Below, one piece after another: positions 1 through 5,227 of a stretch of DNA of 5,227 nucleotides; positions within the stretch are counted from its first letter, which is position 1; every line of letters begins with the position of its first letter. The position numbers were made by a program, and so were the translations under genes. Source of the DNA: Phenylobacterium sp. (GTDB lineage: Bacteria > Pseudomonadota > Alphaproteobacteria > Caulobacterales > Caulobacteraceae). The DNA is taken from assembly GCA_028291285.1 (NCBI GenBank), contig JAQGIJ010000507.1, positions 1 through 5,227 of the forward strand, in the 5' to 3' direction. The notes below the pieces were generated by a model that searched no databases, was not told the DNA's origin, and saw nothing but the letters and a program-made list of their open reading frames with translations.

Positions 1-977
1 AGCGCCGGGCCGCCGCTGGGCGCGGAGCGCGGCAGGCGCGCGGCCAGCCGCTTCACGCGCGCCTCGACGGGCCGCATCAGGAGCGGCCAGACGTCGGGGT
101 TGGCGAGACTTTCCGTCAGCGCCGGGGCGAGCTCGCGGGCCTTCAGCCGGCGGATCACCCGGTCGTAGATCAGGGCGCGATGGAGCGAGCGCAGGCGGGC
201 GCGCTGCAGGCGCCGCACGCGCGGGGGCTGGCGGGCGATGTCGTCGGCGCAGCCGAGGTCGCCGTCGATCATCTGCTGCACGTGCTCCGGCTTCAGCGTG
301 TGCGAGGTCGAGCCGCCGTGCTTGCGGTAGCGGTACAGCGCCCGCGGCTCCAGCCGCATCCGCGCACGGCCGATCAGCAGCCGCAGGAGCAGGTTGTAGT
401 CCTCGCCGATCCGCATCTCCTCGCGGTAGCCGACGCCATCCAGCGCGCGCGCGCGGACCAGGGGCTTCAGGTAGCCGAGCTCGGGACGGCGGGAGTAGAG
501 GCAGCCGGCGCCGATAAAGTCGCCCAGGTCGATCCAGCGCGGGACGGCGTACTCGCGTCCGAACAGGAACGGCCGCCAGGGCTGGTCGCTGTCGTCGGAG
601 AAAAGCATCAGGTTGTCGACGACGATGTCGGCGTCGTCGGCCTCGCCGCGCTCGACCAGCACGCGCAGCCGGTCGGGGCACATCAGGTCGTCGCCGTCGA
701 AGACCGCGATCCAGTGGCCGCGCGCGGCGGCGAGCGCGCGGTTGCGCGCCGCGCCCGGGCCGCCGTTCTCGTCCTGCACGAGGACCTGCACGCGCGGGTC
801 GCCGGCGGCGGCGCGCTCGATCACCGCCAGGCTGTCGTCGCGGGAGGCGTCGTCGACGATGATCAGCTCCAGCTCGGCGAGGCTCTGGTCGAGCACCGAG
901 CGGACCGCGGCGGCGAGATAGCGGGCGCCGTTGTAATTGGCCGTGACGACCGAGACGATCGGCCGAGGCCGGCTCAT
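1..977 (-). CDS. Glycosyltransferase family 2, ExoO-like (partial, C-terminus outside window)
   Basis: This gene starts at ATG (complement of 975-977) and stays open to the window edge, giving 325 codons with no stop. It has the GT-A fold pattern of inverting family 2 transferases: VSVVTANYNG at residues 8-17, the nucleotide-binding VDD at 41-43, GPGAARNRAL at 73-82, the metal-binding DGDD (DXD) at 94-97, and GED at 191-193 supplying the probable catalytic base. The middle part (VVDN at 119-122, GYLKP at 168-172, RIGEDY at 189-194, then a YRYRKHGGS segment) resembles the succinoglycan transferase ExoO as I remember it, so I call it ExoO-like without assigning a symbol. It should act at the cytoplasmic face of the inner membrane, adding a sugar from a nucleotide donor to a lipid-linked oligosaccharide; the exact sugar cannot be read from sequence. 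The start overlaps the upstream gene's stop by 4 bases (ATGA), indicating translational coupling. I see no membrane segment in the visible part. Confidence 0.9.
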   Translation of the reverse strand, partial: MSRPRPIVSVVTANYNGARYLAAAVRSVLDQSLAELELIIVDDASRDDSLAVIERAAAGDPRVQVLVQDENGGPGAARNRALAAARGHWIAVFDGDDLMCPDRLRVLVERGEADDADIVVDNLMLFSDDSDQPWRPFLFGREYAVPRWIDLGDFIGAGCLYSRRPELGYLKPLVRARALDGVGYREEMRIGEDYNLLLRLLIGRARMRLEPRALYRYRKHGGSTSHTLKPEHVQQMIDGDLGCADDIARQPPRVRRLQRARLRSLHRALIYDRVIRRLKARELAPALTESLANPDVWPLLMRPVEARVKRLAARLPRSAPSGGPA

Positions 978-2215
978 GACACCGCGTGCCTCGGAAGCGT
1001 CAGCAGGTCGCCGACCTTCCGCTCGCCGCCGTGGGTGATCAGCTGCGCCCAGAAGCCGGCGGACCAGCCCAGGTGCATGATCATGGCCGCGGGGCCGGAC
1101 ATCAGAATTGCGGCATCGCGCTTGCGGGCCGACAGCACCGCCCCGAAGCTCAGCGCCGTCAGCGCCCAGACCATGGCCGGGATCGCCAGCCACCAGAAGA
1201 GCGGCGCCAACGCCAGGCCGGCCACCGCCGGCGCGACCGCCAGCGGCAGCGCCTGACGGATCTTCAGCGGGGTATAGTGCTTGAGCACCGTCCGCGCCCG
1301 CCCCTTGCCGTAGCTGACGTACTGCTTCCAGAGCGCGCCGGCCGCGCGGCGCGGGTAGTAGCCGATCCGCACCTTGTCGGTCAGCCAGATCCGGCCGCCC
1401 TGCCTGGCGAGCCGCAGGTCCAGCTCGGCGTCCTCGTTGTGGCTGAAGCTCTCGTCGTAGCCGCCCACCGCCTCGAAGGCGGCGAGGTCGAACAGGGCAT
1501 GGTGGCCGTGATCGACCCATTGGCCTTCGCTGGCCAGCCGGTGCGCCGAGCCGCCGGTGCCGAGCACGGAGTTCTGGGCCGCAGCCACCGCGCGCTGGAA
1601 GGCCTCCTCACCGACGGTGTCCATGGAGACCACCACCGAGGTCGCGCCCGTGCGCATGGCCTCCTCGATCAGGCGGGAGGCGTAGTTCCTCGGATAGTCG
1701 GCGTGCGCGTCGACGCGGAGCAGCCACGGGCGATCGCCGGCGATGGCCGCGGCGGCGAGGTTCAGGCCTGCGCTCTGCAGCCGGCCGGGGTTGTCGATCA
1801 GCCGCACGCGGGGGTCGCGCCGGGTGATCTCGCGGACGATGTCGCGGGTCTCGTCGGTCGAGCCGCCGTCGGCCACCACCACGAGGGGATCGACGAGGCC
1901 ATCGTCGTCCAGCACCCGCTCGACCACCTCGGCGATCACCCGGGCTTCGTTGAGCGTCGGGATGACGATCAGCGCGCGCTTGCGGGGATCAGGCTCGACG
2001 GCGGCCTGCGGAGTCGGGGCTGCGTCCGGCAGGCGGATGAAGGCGGCGGGCTCCAGCGCCTCCCAGGCGCCCGGCCAGCGCGCCTGGGTCTCGCCGGCCA
2101 TGCCGCGCGCCCCGGGCGCGAAGGATCGCGGCTCGTGGAACGAGCGGGGCTTAAAACCAGCGCGCGAGGACTTGCGCGGCGACGGCGTCGGCCCCTGGGG
2201 CTTAGGGCTAAGCAT
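974..2215 (-). CDS. Glycosyltransferase family 2, succinoglycan ExoA-like, membrane-anchored
   Basis: The product is 413 residues from ATG at 2215. Residues 1-80 form a Pro/Arg/Ser-rich, probably disordered leader. The GT2 catalytic domain follows: VIPTLNE at 84-90, ADGGSTDET at 115-123, DAHADY at 169-174 in the DXD position, SHNEDAELDLRLARQGGRIW at 258-277 with catalytic NED at 260-262, and KQYVSYGKGRAR at 297-308. Three hydrophobic stretches (about 322-342, 345-362, 368-392) are likely membrane helices. The DAHADY plus NED/GRIWL plus QY-YG-KxR pattern with a membrane C-terminus is typical of ExoA-type transferases, which add an early sugar to the lipid-linked succinoglycan unit; the sugar here is unknown. 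An alternative start is ATG at 2101 (residue 39), which would remove half the leader; neither start has a convincing Shine-Dalgarno. The leader codons are still GC-rich at third positions, so I keep the longer form with reservation. The stop overlaps the start of the next transferase gene (ATGA). Confidence 0.9.
   Translation of the reverse strand: MLSPKPQGPTPSPRKSSRAGFKPRSFHEPRSFAPGARGMAGETQARWPGAWEALEPAAFIRLPDAAPTPQAAVEPDPRKRALIVIPTLNEARVIAEVVERVLDDDGLVDPLVVVADGGSTDETRDIVREITRRDPRVRLIDNPGRLQSAGLNLAAAAIAGDRPWLLRVDAHADYPRNYASRLIEEAMRTGATSVVVSMDTVGEEAFQRAVAAAQNSVLGTGGSAHRLASEGQWVDHGHHALFDLAAFEAVGGYDESFSHNEDAELDLRLARQGGRIWLTDKVRIGYYPRRAAGALWKQYVSYGKGRARTVLKHYTPLKIRQALPLAVAPAVAGLALAPLFWWLAIPAMVWALTALSFGAVLSARKRDAAILMSGPAAMIMHLGWSAGFWAQLITHGGERKVGDLLTLPRHAVS
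2200..2213. repeat. Perfect 14-base inverted repeat at the start codon of the ExoA-like gene
   Basis: GCTTAG, two bases, CTAAGC: two perfect 6-base arms around GG. It covers all but the first base of codon 1 and the next four codons of the 974-2215 gene if ATG 2215 is the true start. It could be a protein-binding operator, a short mRNA hairpin influencing initiation, or chance. If translation really begins at 2101, it would lie in the leader region. I know of no matching regulator. Confidence 0.35.
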
Positions 2216-2360
2216 ACTTTTCTAATCCGACTTCACTTGACCAGCGTCACTGCGGCGAAGCTTTCCACGTGACGCCGGAAAAACAGCCGCGCCGGGATAA
2301 GGTTCCGCTTGGTTACCAGCTTCTTGCAGCGCAGTTTCGATCTACCCGCGAGCGCGTCGT

Positions 2361-2380
2361 CCACGCCACGACCGGCGTGG
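2361..2380. repeat. Hairpin: 7-base perfect stem, 6-base loop
   Basis: CCACGCC (2361-2367) and GGCGTGG (2374-2380) form a perfect GC-rich stem around ACGACC. It lies 30-50 bases downstream of the stop of the ExoL-like gene and also just downstream of the candidate promoter at 2380-2406. No T-run follows on the minus strand, so it is not a classical intrinsic terminator. It could be a transcription-pausing hairpin or an operator over the transcription start. Confidence 0.4.
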
Positions 2381-2406
2381 TTGCAGCGCCCCACCGCGAC
2401 CGCCAA
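2380..2406 (-). promoter_or_regulatory. Candidate sigma-70-type promoter for the ExoA-like/ExoO-like gene pair
   Basis: On the minus strand TTGGCG (2406-2401) is followed by 13 bases and GCTGCAAC (2387-2380). This resembles the Caulobacter housekeeping consensus (TTGACG-like -35, spacing about 10-14, GCTANAWC -10) with one mismatch in each box. Initiation would fall near 2373, leaving an untranslated leader of roughly 160 bases before ATG 2215. It sits in the only sizeable gap among the three transferase genes. The match was found by eye in GC-rich sequence and may be fortuitous. Confidence 0.35.
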
Positions 2407-2409
2407 GAC

Positions 2410-3594
2410 CTAGGCGACAAGCTTTGCAGTAACAGCCGGAGCGTCTACTTGCAGGGCCCCCGCGGGCCCCGGCTGGGCGATGGCGCGCACCAGCGCCCGC
2501 GCCTCGGCGGCGTCGGCGACGAAGGCGCTAAGCGGGACCGCCTCCAGCTCGCGCCTCGCCTGGGCGTAGGCGGCCGGCGTCAGGGCCTCGAGCGCGGCCT
2601 CCAGCTCCGCGGGGCCGCCGAGCCGCAGGCCGAAACCGTGCGCTTCCAGGTAGCGGCCGGTCTGCACGTCCTTGAGGGCGATCGGCACGGCGCCGAAGCG
2701 GCTCGCCTCGTAGAGACGGTTCGGCAGCAGCCAGGAGGAGTTCAGCCCCTCCTCCATGTAGTCGATGGCCCAGCTGAAGTGGACCTCGCCGTAGAGCGCC
2801 GGCAGGTCCTCGGCCGCGTAGGCCCCGCCGAACCTCATGTTCGGAACGCCCGCCACCAGCCCCTCGAAGTCGCCGAACTCGGTGTAGGCCGGGCGGCCGT
2901 GGATCGCGACCTCCACGAGGTCGGGACGGCGCCGGGCGAGGTCGGCCAGGATGTCCAGGCTCCTGGCGCAGCGGATGGCGCCCATCCAGCCGATCCGCCA
3001 CGGCGGCCCGGCCGCGCGCATGGGAGGCCTGGCCGCGGCCGCGCCGTCGAGCTCGAGCACCTTGTTCTCCACCAGCCGGGTGGGGATCGGCAGGTCGCGG
3101 CCGACGCCCTGCCGCGGCGCGAAATAGGCCGACAGGAAGGCCGGCGAGCTGACGATCAGGAGGTCGGCCCGGCGCATCAGCGCGCGCTCCACCGCCCGCA
3201 TGGCGCGGCTCTTGACGCCCTCGCCCAGCATCAGCCGGTGGATGTCCAGGGACTCATAGGTGAGCGGGCCTTTCAGGCCGCAGGCGGCGCGGGCCGCGCT
3301 CGCCACCGCCAGCATCTCCAGGCTGCGCGCCATCACCGCCTCGCAGCCTTGCAGCAGCCGCTTCCAGCGGCCGGCGCCCAGGGCGGCCAACGCCGTGGCC
3401 CGCGCGCGGTGGCCCAGGCGGGCGTCGAAGGTCTCGCCCAGGTCCACGGCCAGCGCGCCGGCGATCGCTTCCGGCGGCGCGTCGGTGCGGTGGAATCCCA
3501 GGACGATCGGCTCGGCGCCGCCAGCCTGCAGCATCCGCACCCGCCGCCGCACCGCCGGGTCGTTCAGGTCATGGACGAAATAGGCCAGCTTCAC
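2410..3594 (-). CDS. Glycosyltransferase, GT4/GT-B type, ExoL-like
   Basis: The product is 394 residues from the GTG at 3594. The N-terminus (AYFVHDLNDPAVRRRVRMLQ, residues 4-23) carries the beta-strand/helix opening seen in a group of alphaproteobacterial exopolysaccharide transferases annotated as ExoL-like, to which I match it from memory. TYESLDIHR (112-120) lies in the acceptor domain; IGWMGAIR (201-208) opens the C-terminal donor-binding Rossmann domain; LPNRLYEASRFGAVPI (290-305) occupies the position of the donor-sugar-binding E-x7-E region of GT4 enzymes. No signal peptide or membrane helix is evident, so it is probably cytosolic or membrane-associated, acting in exopolysaccharide repeat-unit assembly with the two transferases downstream. 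The frame is open to a TTG at 3717, but that extension runs into the hairpin element at 3677-3727 and its residues are not family-like. GTG 3594 has an AGGGG sequence about 10 bases upstream and begins exactly at the conserved domain, so I choose it. Donor and acceptor are unknown. Confidence 0.88.
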   Translation of the reverse strand: MKLAYFVHDLNDPAVRRRVRMLQAGGAEPIVLGFHRTDAPPEAIAGALAVDLGETFDARLGHRARATALAALGAGRWKRLLQGCEAVMARSLEMLAVASAARAACGLKGPLTYESLDIHRLMLGEGVKSRAMRAVERALMRRADLLIVSSPAFLSAYFAPRQGVGRDLPIPTRLVENKVLELDGAAAARPPMRAAGPPWRIGWMGAIRCARSLDILADLARRRPDLVEVAIHGRPAYTEFGDFEGLVAGVPNMRFGGAYAAEDLPALYGEVHFSWAIDYMEEGLNSSWLLPNRLYEASRFGAVPIALKDVQTGRYLEAHGFGLRLGGPAELEAALEALTPAAYAQARRELEAVPLSAFVADAAEARALVRAIAQPGPAGALQVDAPAVTAKLVA

Positions 3595-3676
3595 GGCGTC
3601 GCGCCCCTGCCCCGCCGGCGCGCCCGGCGGTCCAAGCACGAAAACGCTCAGGCTGCGGTTTGGAGCCTTCGGTCCT

Positions 3677-3727
3677 AGAGCCCTTCCCACTCGCGTTGAA
3701 TCAACGCGAGTGGACAAGAAGGGCTCT
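3677..3727. repeat. Inverted repeat 1 (51 bases) with central GAATC
   Basis: Outer arms AGAGCCCTT (3677-3685) and AAGGGCTCT (3719-3727) pair perfectly. Inner arms CCACTCGCGTTGA (3687-3699) and TCAACGCGAGTGG (3701-3713) pair perfectly around a single base, A3700. One unpaired base lies on the left side and five (ACAAG) on the right. GAATC at 3698-3702 is the methylatable GANTC centre. As RNA, a few central pairs would open to make a loop. It is about 80 bases upstream of the chosen start of the ExoL-like gene, so it would lie in that gene's upstream region. Confidence 0.9.
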
Positions 3728-3741
3728 CACTCAGAAGCGAC

Positions 3742-3790
3742 GACCCTGTTCATCCCACCTGACTTGCCTCAAGTCAGGTGGGACAGGGTC
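3742..3790 (-). terminator. Inverted repeat 2, terminator-like hairpin at the end of lldD
   Basis: Outer arms GACCCTGT (3742-3749) and ACAGGGTC (3783-3790) and inner arms CCCACCTGACTTG (3754-3766) and CAAGTCAGGTGGG (3770-3782) are all perfect, with a 3-base centre and a 4-base bulge on one side. On the minus strand it begins at the last base of the lldD stop codon, so the lldD transcript would fold into a very stable stem immediately after translation ends. There is no U-run after it, so it may protect the 3' end or act as a Rho-assisted or non-canonical terminator rather than a standard intrinsic one. It is also the second half of the CIR-like element. Confidence 0.6.
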
Positions 3791-4968
3791 TAGTCGTCGA
3801 GGATCTCGCGCGCGGCCTCGCGCACCGACCGGCAGCCGGTCAGCACCATCGCCACGGTGAGCTCGGCGCGCAGGATCTCCAGGAGGCGCGCGACGCCCGC
3901 CTCGCCGCCGGCGGCCAGGGCATAGGCCCAGGGTCGGCCGACGAAGCAGGCCTTGGCTCCCAGCGCCAGCGACTTCAGCACGTCGAGCCCCGATCGCACC
4001 CCGCCGTCGACGAAGAGCTCCAGGTCGCCGCCGACCGCCTCGGCGATCCGCGGCAGGGCCGAGATCGAGGAGCGCACGCCATCCAGCTGCCGCCCGCCGT
4101 GGTTCGAGACCACCAGGCCCTGCACTCCCGCCCGCTGCGCGTCGCGGGCGTCGTGCGGATCCAGCACGCCCTTCAGCACGATCGGCCGGTCCCACTGCTC
4201 GCGCACCCAGTCGATGTCCCGCCAGGTGACGGAGCGGTCGAAGTTGGCGTTGATCCAGGCCAGGAAGTCGCCGACTTTCGCGCCCGACGCCAGCGCACCC
4301 TCGACGGAGCCCAGGGTGTGCGGCCGGCCGCGCGCCCAGACGTCCCACATCCACCCGGGGTGGCCGAGGCCGTCGAGCGCCTGCCGCAGCGCGGCGCCGA
4401 TCCCGCTGGCGCCGGTGAAGCCGGAGCGGACGTCGCGGTAGCGGGCGCCGGTGATCGGCAGATCGACGGTGAAGACCAGCACCGGGCTCCCGGCGGCCTT
4501 CGCTCGCGCGATCAGCTCGCGCACATAGCCGCGGTCCTTCAGCATGTAGAGCTGGCACCAGGGCGCTGGGCCTGCGGCGGCGACCTCCTCCAGACTGCAG
4601 ACGCCGACGGTGGAGAGGCAGAAGGGAACGCCCGCGGCGGCCGCGGCGCGCGCCGCCTGCACCTCGCCGCGGCGGTGATACATGCCGGCCATGCCCACCG
4701 GCGCCAGGCCGACCGGCATGGCGAGCGCCTGGCCCAGGACTTCGGTGGAGAGGTCGATTTCGGTCATGTCGCGCATGACCCGCTGGCGAAGCGTGATCGC
4801 CTCGAAGTCGGCGAAGTTGCGCTTCAGCGTCACCTCGGCGTAGGCGCCGCCGTCGATATATTCGAAGAAGATGTGCGGCAGTCGGCGGCGCGCCAGCGCC
4901 CGGAAATCCGCGACCGAGGCCGCGCGAGGAGCGGACCGGCTCAGAGGCGGAAGCCCTTGGCCGCCCAC
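3790..4968 (-). CDS. lldD: FMN-dependent L-lactate dehydrogenase (quinone-linked)
   Basis: This is an alpha-hydroxy-acid dehydrogenase that oxidises L-lactate to pyruvate on FMN and passes electrons to the respiratory chain at the inner membrane. The 392-residue product has the LldD landmarks in order: FFEYIDGGAYAEVTLKRN at 34-51 (substrate-binding Tyr37), MPVGLAPVGMAGM at 84-96, STVGV at 119-123, QLYMLKDRG at 139-147, TVDLPITGARYRD at 167-179, FMN-binding Lys266 in VLKG, SNHGGRQLD at 288-296 with catalytic His290 and Arg293, DGGVRSGLD at 321-329, and GRPWAYALA at 344-352. GARYRD and the length favour L-lactate over glycolate or mandelate enzymes of the same family. Compared with E. coli LldD it has about 13 extra N-terminal residues and lacks about 19 C-terminal ones. 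GTG 4968 is the only ordinary start codon ahead of the conserved domain; it overlaps the upstream cytochrome gene by 28 bases, suggesting coupling. The stop (TAG, complement of 3790-3792) sits in the base of a hairpin. No LldR-type regulator is visible. Confidence 0.95.
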   Translation of the reverse strand: MGGQGLPPLSRSAPRAASVADFRALARRRLPHIFFEYIDGGAYAEVTLKRNFADFEAITLRQRVMRDMTEIDLSTEVLGQALAMPVGLAPVGMAGMYHRRGEVQAARAAAAAGVPFCLSTVGVCSLEEVAAAGPAPWCQLYMLKDRGYVRELIARAKAAGSPVLVFTVDLPITGARYRDVRSGFTGASGIGAALRQALDGLGHPGWMWDVWARGRPHTLGSVEGALASGAKVGDFLAWINANFDRSVTWRDIDWVREQWDRPIVLKGVLDPHDARDAQRAGVQGLVVSNHGGRQLDGVRSSISALPRIAEAVGGDLELFVDGGVRSGLDVLKSLALGAKACFVGRPWAYALAAGGEAGVARLLEILRAELTVAMVLTGCRSVREAAREILDD

Positions 4969-5227
4969 CAGGCGACGAAGCCCGCCACCACCACCGCCAG
5001 CAGCAGGCGCCAGGCGGGCGCGAAGCGCAGGCCCGGATCCTCGGAGAACCGCCCGCGGCCGGTGATCATCGGCCCGACCAGGTTCGACCGCTTGTAGGCC
5101 AGGTAGAACACCACCGCGAGGACGTGCAGCGCGACCAGCGCCTCCAGCGCCCAGAAGGTCCAGTGGTGCCAGGCGGCCAGCGTCCGCCCGGTGTCGAAGC
5201 TGACCTTGTCGGCGAGCGGGCCGGATT
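4941..5227 (-). CDS. Cytochrome b561 / Ni-hydrogenase b-type family protein (partial, C-terminus only)
   Basis: This is the open 3' end of a gene entering from the right edge, read from base 5225: 94 residues, then TGA (complement of 4941-4943). A hydrophobic helix (about 22-44) contains LHVLAVVFY with His34, a likely haem ligand; His20-His21 lie just before it. It is followed by KRSNLVGPMITGRGRF (45-60), a short loop motif typical of the end of bacterial b-type cytochromes of the Ni_hydr_CYTB type, and a last helix at about 71-89. The protein should be an inner-membrane di-haem cytochrome moving electrons between quinone and a partner. Its end overlaps the start of lldD by 28 bases, so the two are probably co-transcribed. 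Only the C-terminus is visible, so the subtype and partner cannot be settled. Confidence 0.85.
   Translation of the reverse strand, partial: SGPLADKVSFDTGRTLAAWHHWTFWALEALVALHVLAVVFYLAYKRSNLVGPMITGRGRFSEDPGLRFAPAWRLLLAVVVAGFVAWWAAKGFRL

Larger units (their letters stand above)
3677..3790. repeat. CIR-like intergenic element: two long inverted repeats, one centred on a GANTC site
   Basis: About 114 bases hold two consecutive hairpins of the same design: an outer arm of 8-9 bases, a small asymmetric bulge, a perfect 13-base inner arm, and a 1-3 base centre. The centre of the first (3698-3702) is GAATC, a GANTC site recognised by the CcrM methyltransferase of alphaproteobacteria. Caulobacter crescentus is known to carry intergenic repeats over 100 bases long (CIR motifs) with inverted-repeat organisation and a CcrM site in the centre of one repeat; this element fits that description in length, layout and location. 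I cannot compare it base by base with those motifs. CTAG occurs at both edges (3675-3678 and 3790-3793). Confidence 0.65.

Noticed and set aside
449..460. Alternating CG run inside the ExoO-like gene
   Set aside because: It is short and encodes an ordinary Arg-Ala-Arg-Ala stretch, so codon bias explains it.
180..1256. Open frame of 358 codons on the plus strand
   Set aside because: It spans the antisense of two glycosyltransferase genes across their overlap, with shadow-like composition and no motifs.
986..2272. Long open frame of 428 codons on the plus strand
   Set aside because: It is antisense to the ExoA-like gene. Its product is a monotonous Arg/Ala/Gly/His/Gln-rich sequence with no recognisable domain, as expected for a shadow frame in GC-rich DNA, while the minus strand has clear family motifs.
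3614..3628. GCCGG/CCGGC inverted repeat upstream of the ExoL-like start
   Set aside because: The arms are only five bases in very GC-rich sequence, so it is expected by chance; no regulatory claim is supported.
2269..3678. Long open frame of 469 codons on the plus strand
   Set aside because: It is antisense to the ExoL-like transferase and has low-complexity composition, no domain, and no recognisable start signals.
3731..4558. Open frame of 275 codons on the minus strand inside lldD
   Set aside because: It is an alternate frame of lldD on the same strand, very Arg/Ala/Gly-rich with no family signature.
3778..5097. Long open frame of 439 codons on the plus strand
   Set aside because: It is antisense to lldD and the cytochrome gene; lldD matches its family over its full length, so this is a shadow.
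1..5227. Search for tRNA, rRNA, CRISPR arrays, transposase genes or toxin-antitoxin pairs
   Set aside because: I saw no cloverleaf, regularly spaced repeats, transposase motifs or small paired genes; minus-strand coding sequence covers the window except two gaps of about 195 bases.

Overview
The window is GC-rich DNA in which every supportable gene lies on the minus strand. It looks like an alphaproteobacterium, most likely of the Caulobacterales (Caulobacter, Phenylobacterium or a relative). Three things suggest this: the base composition, succinoglycan-type (Exo) glycosyltransferases, and an intergenic element whose structure matches the Caulobacter intergenic repeats (CIR), with a GANTC (CcrM methylation) site at the centre of one of two adjacent inverted repeats. 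The assignment is an inference; there is no rRNA or other taxonomic marker here.

Layout in transcription order, right to left. (1) 5227-4941: C-terminal end of a membrane cytochrome b of the b561 / Ni-hydrogenase b-type family, cut by the window edge. (2) 4968-3790: lldD, an FMN-dependent L-lactate dehydrogenase, starting at a GTG inside the end of the cytochrome gene. (3) 3790-3677: two consecutive long inverted repeats beginning at the lldD stop codon (CIR-like element, possible transcription barrier). (4) 3594-2410: a GT4-type glycosyltransferase resembling ExoL. (5) 2409-2216: a 194-base gap with a candidate housekeeping promoter and a small hairpin. (6) 2215-974: an ExoA-like family 2 glycosyltransferase with C-terminal membrane helices. 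(7) 977-1: an ExoO-like family 2 glycosyltransferase that overlaps the previous gene by 4 bases (ATGA) and runs off the window.

There are two functional blocks. The right block is respiratory: a membrane cytochrome b translationally overlapped with a lactate dehydrogenase that feeds electrons to the membrane. The left block is the start or middle of an exopolysaccharide assembly cluster, with three glycosyltransferases that would add successive sugars to a lipid-linked repeat unit at the inner membrane face. The structured repeat at 3677-3790 separates the blocks.

Most of this is ordinary. The most notable item is the CIR-like double hairpin, which has a methylation site at one hairpin centre and CTAG at both ends, one copy of which supplies the lldD stop codon. 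The long open frames on the plus strand are antisense shadows of the real genes.
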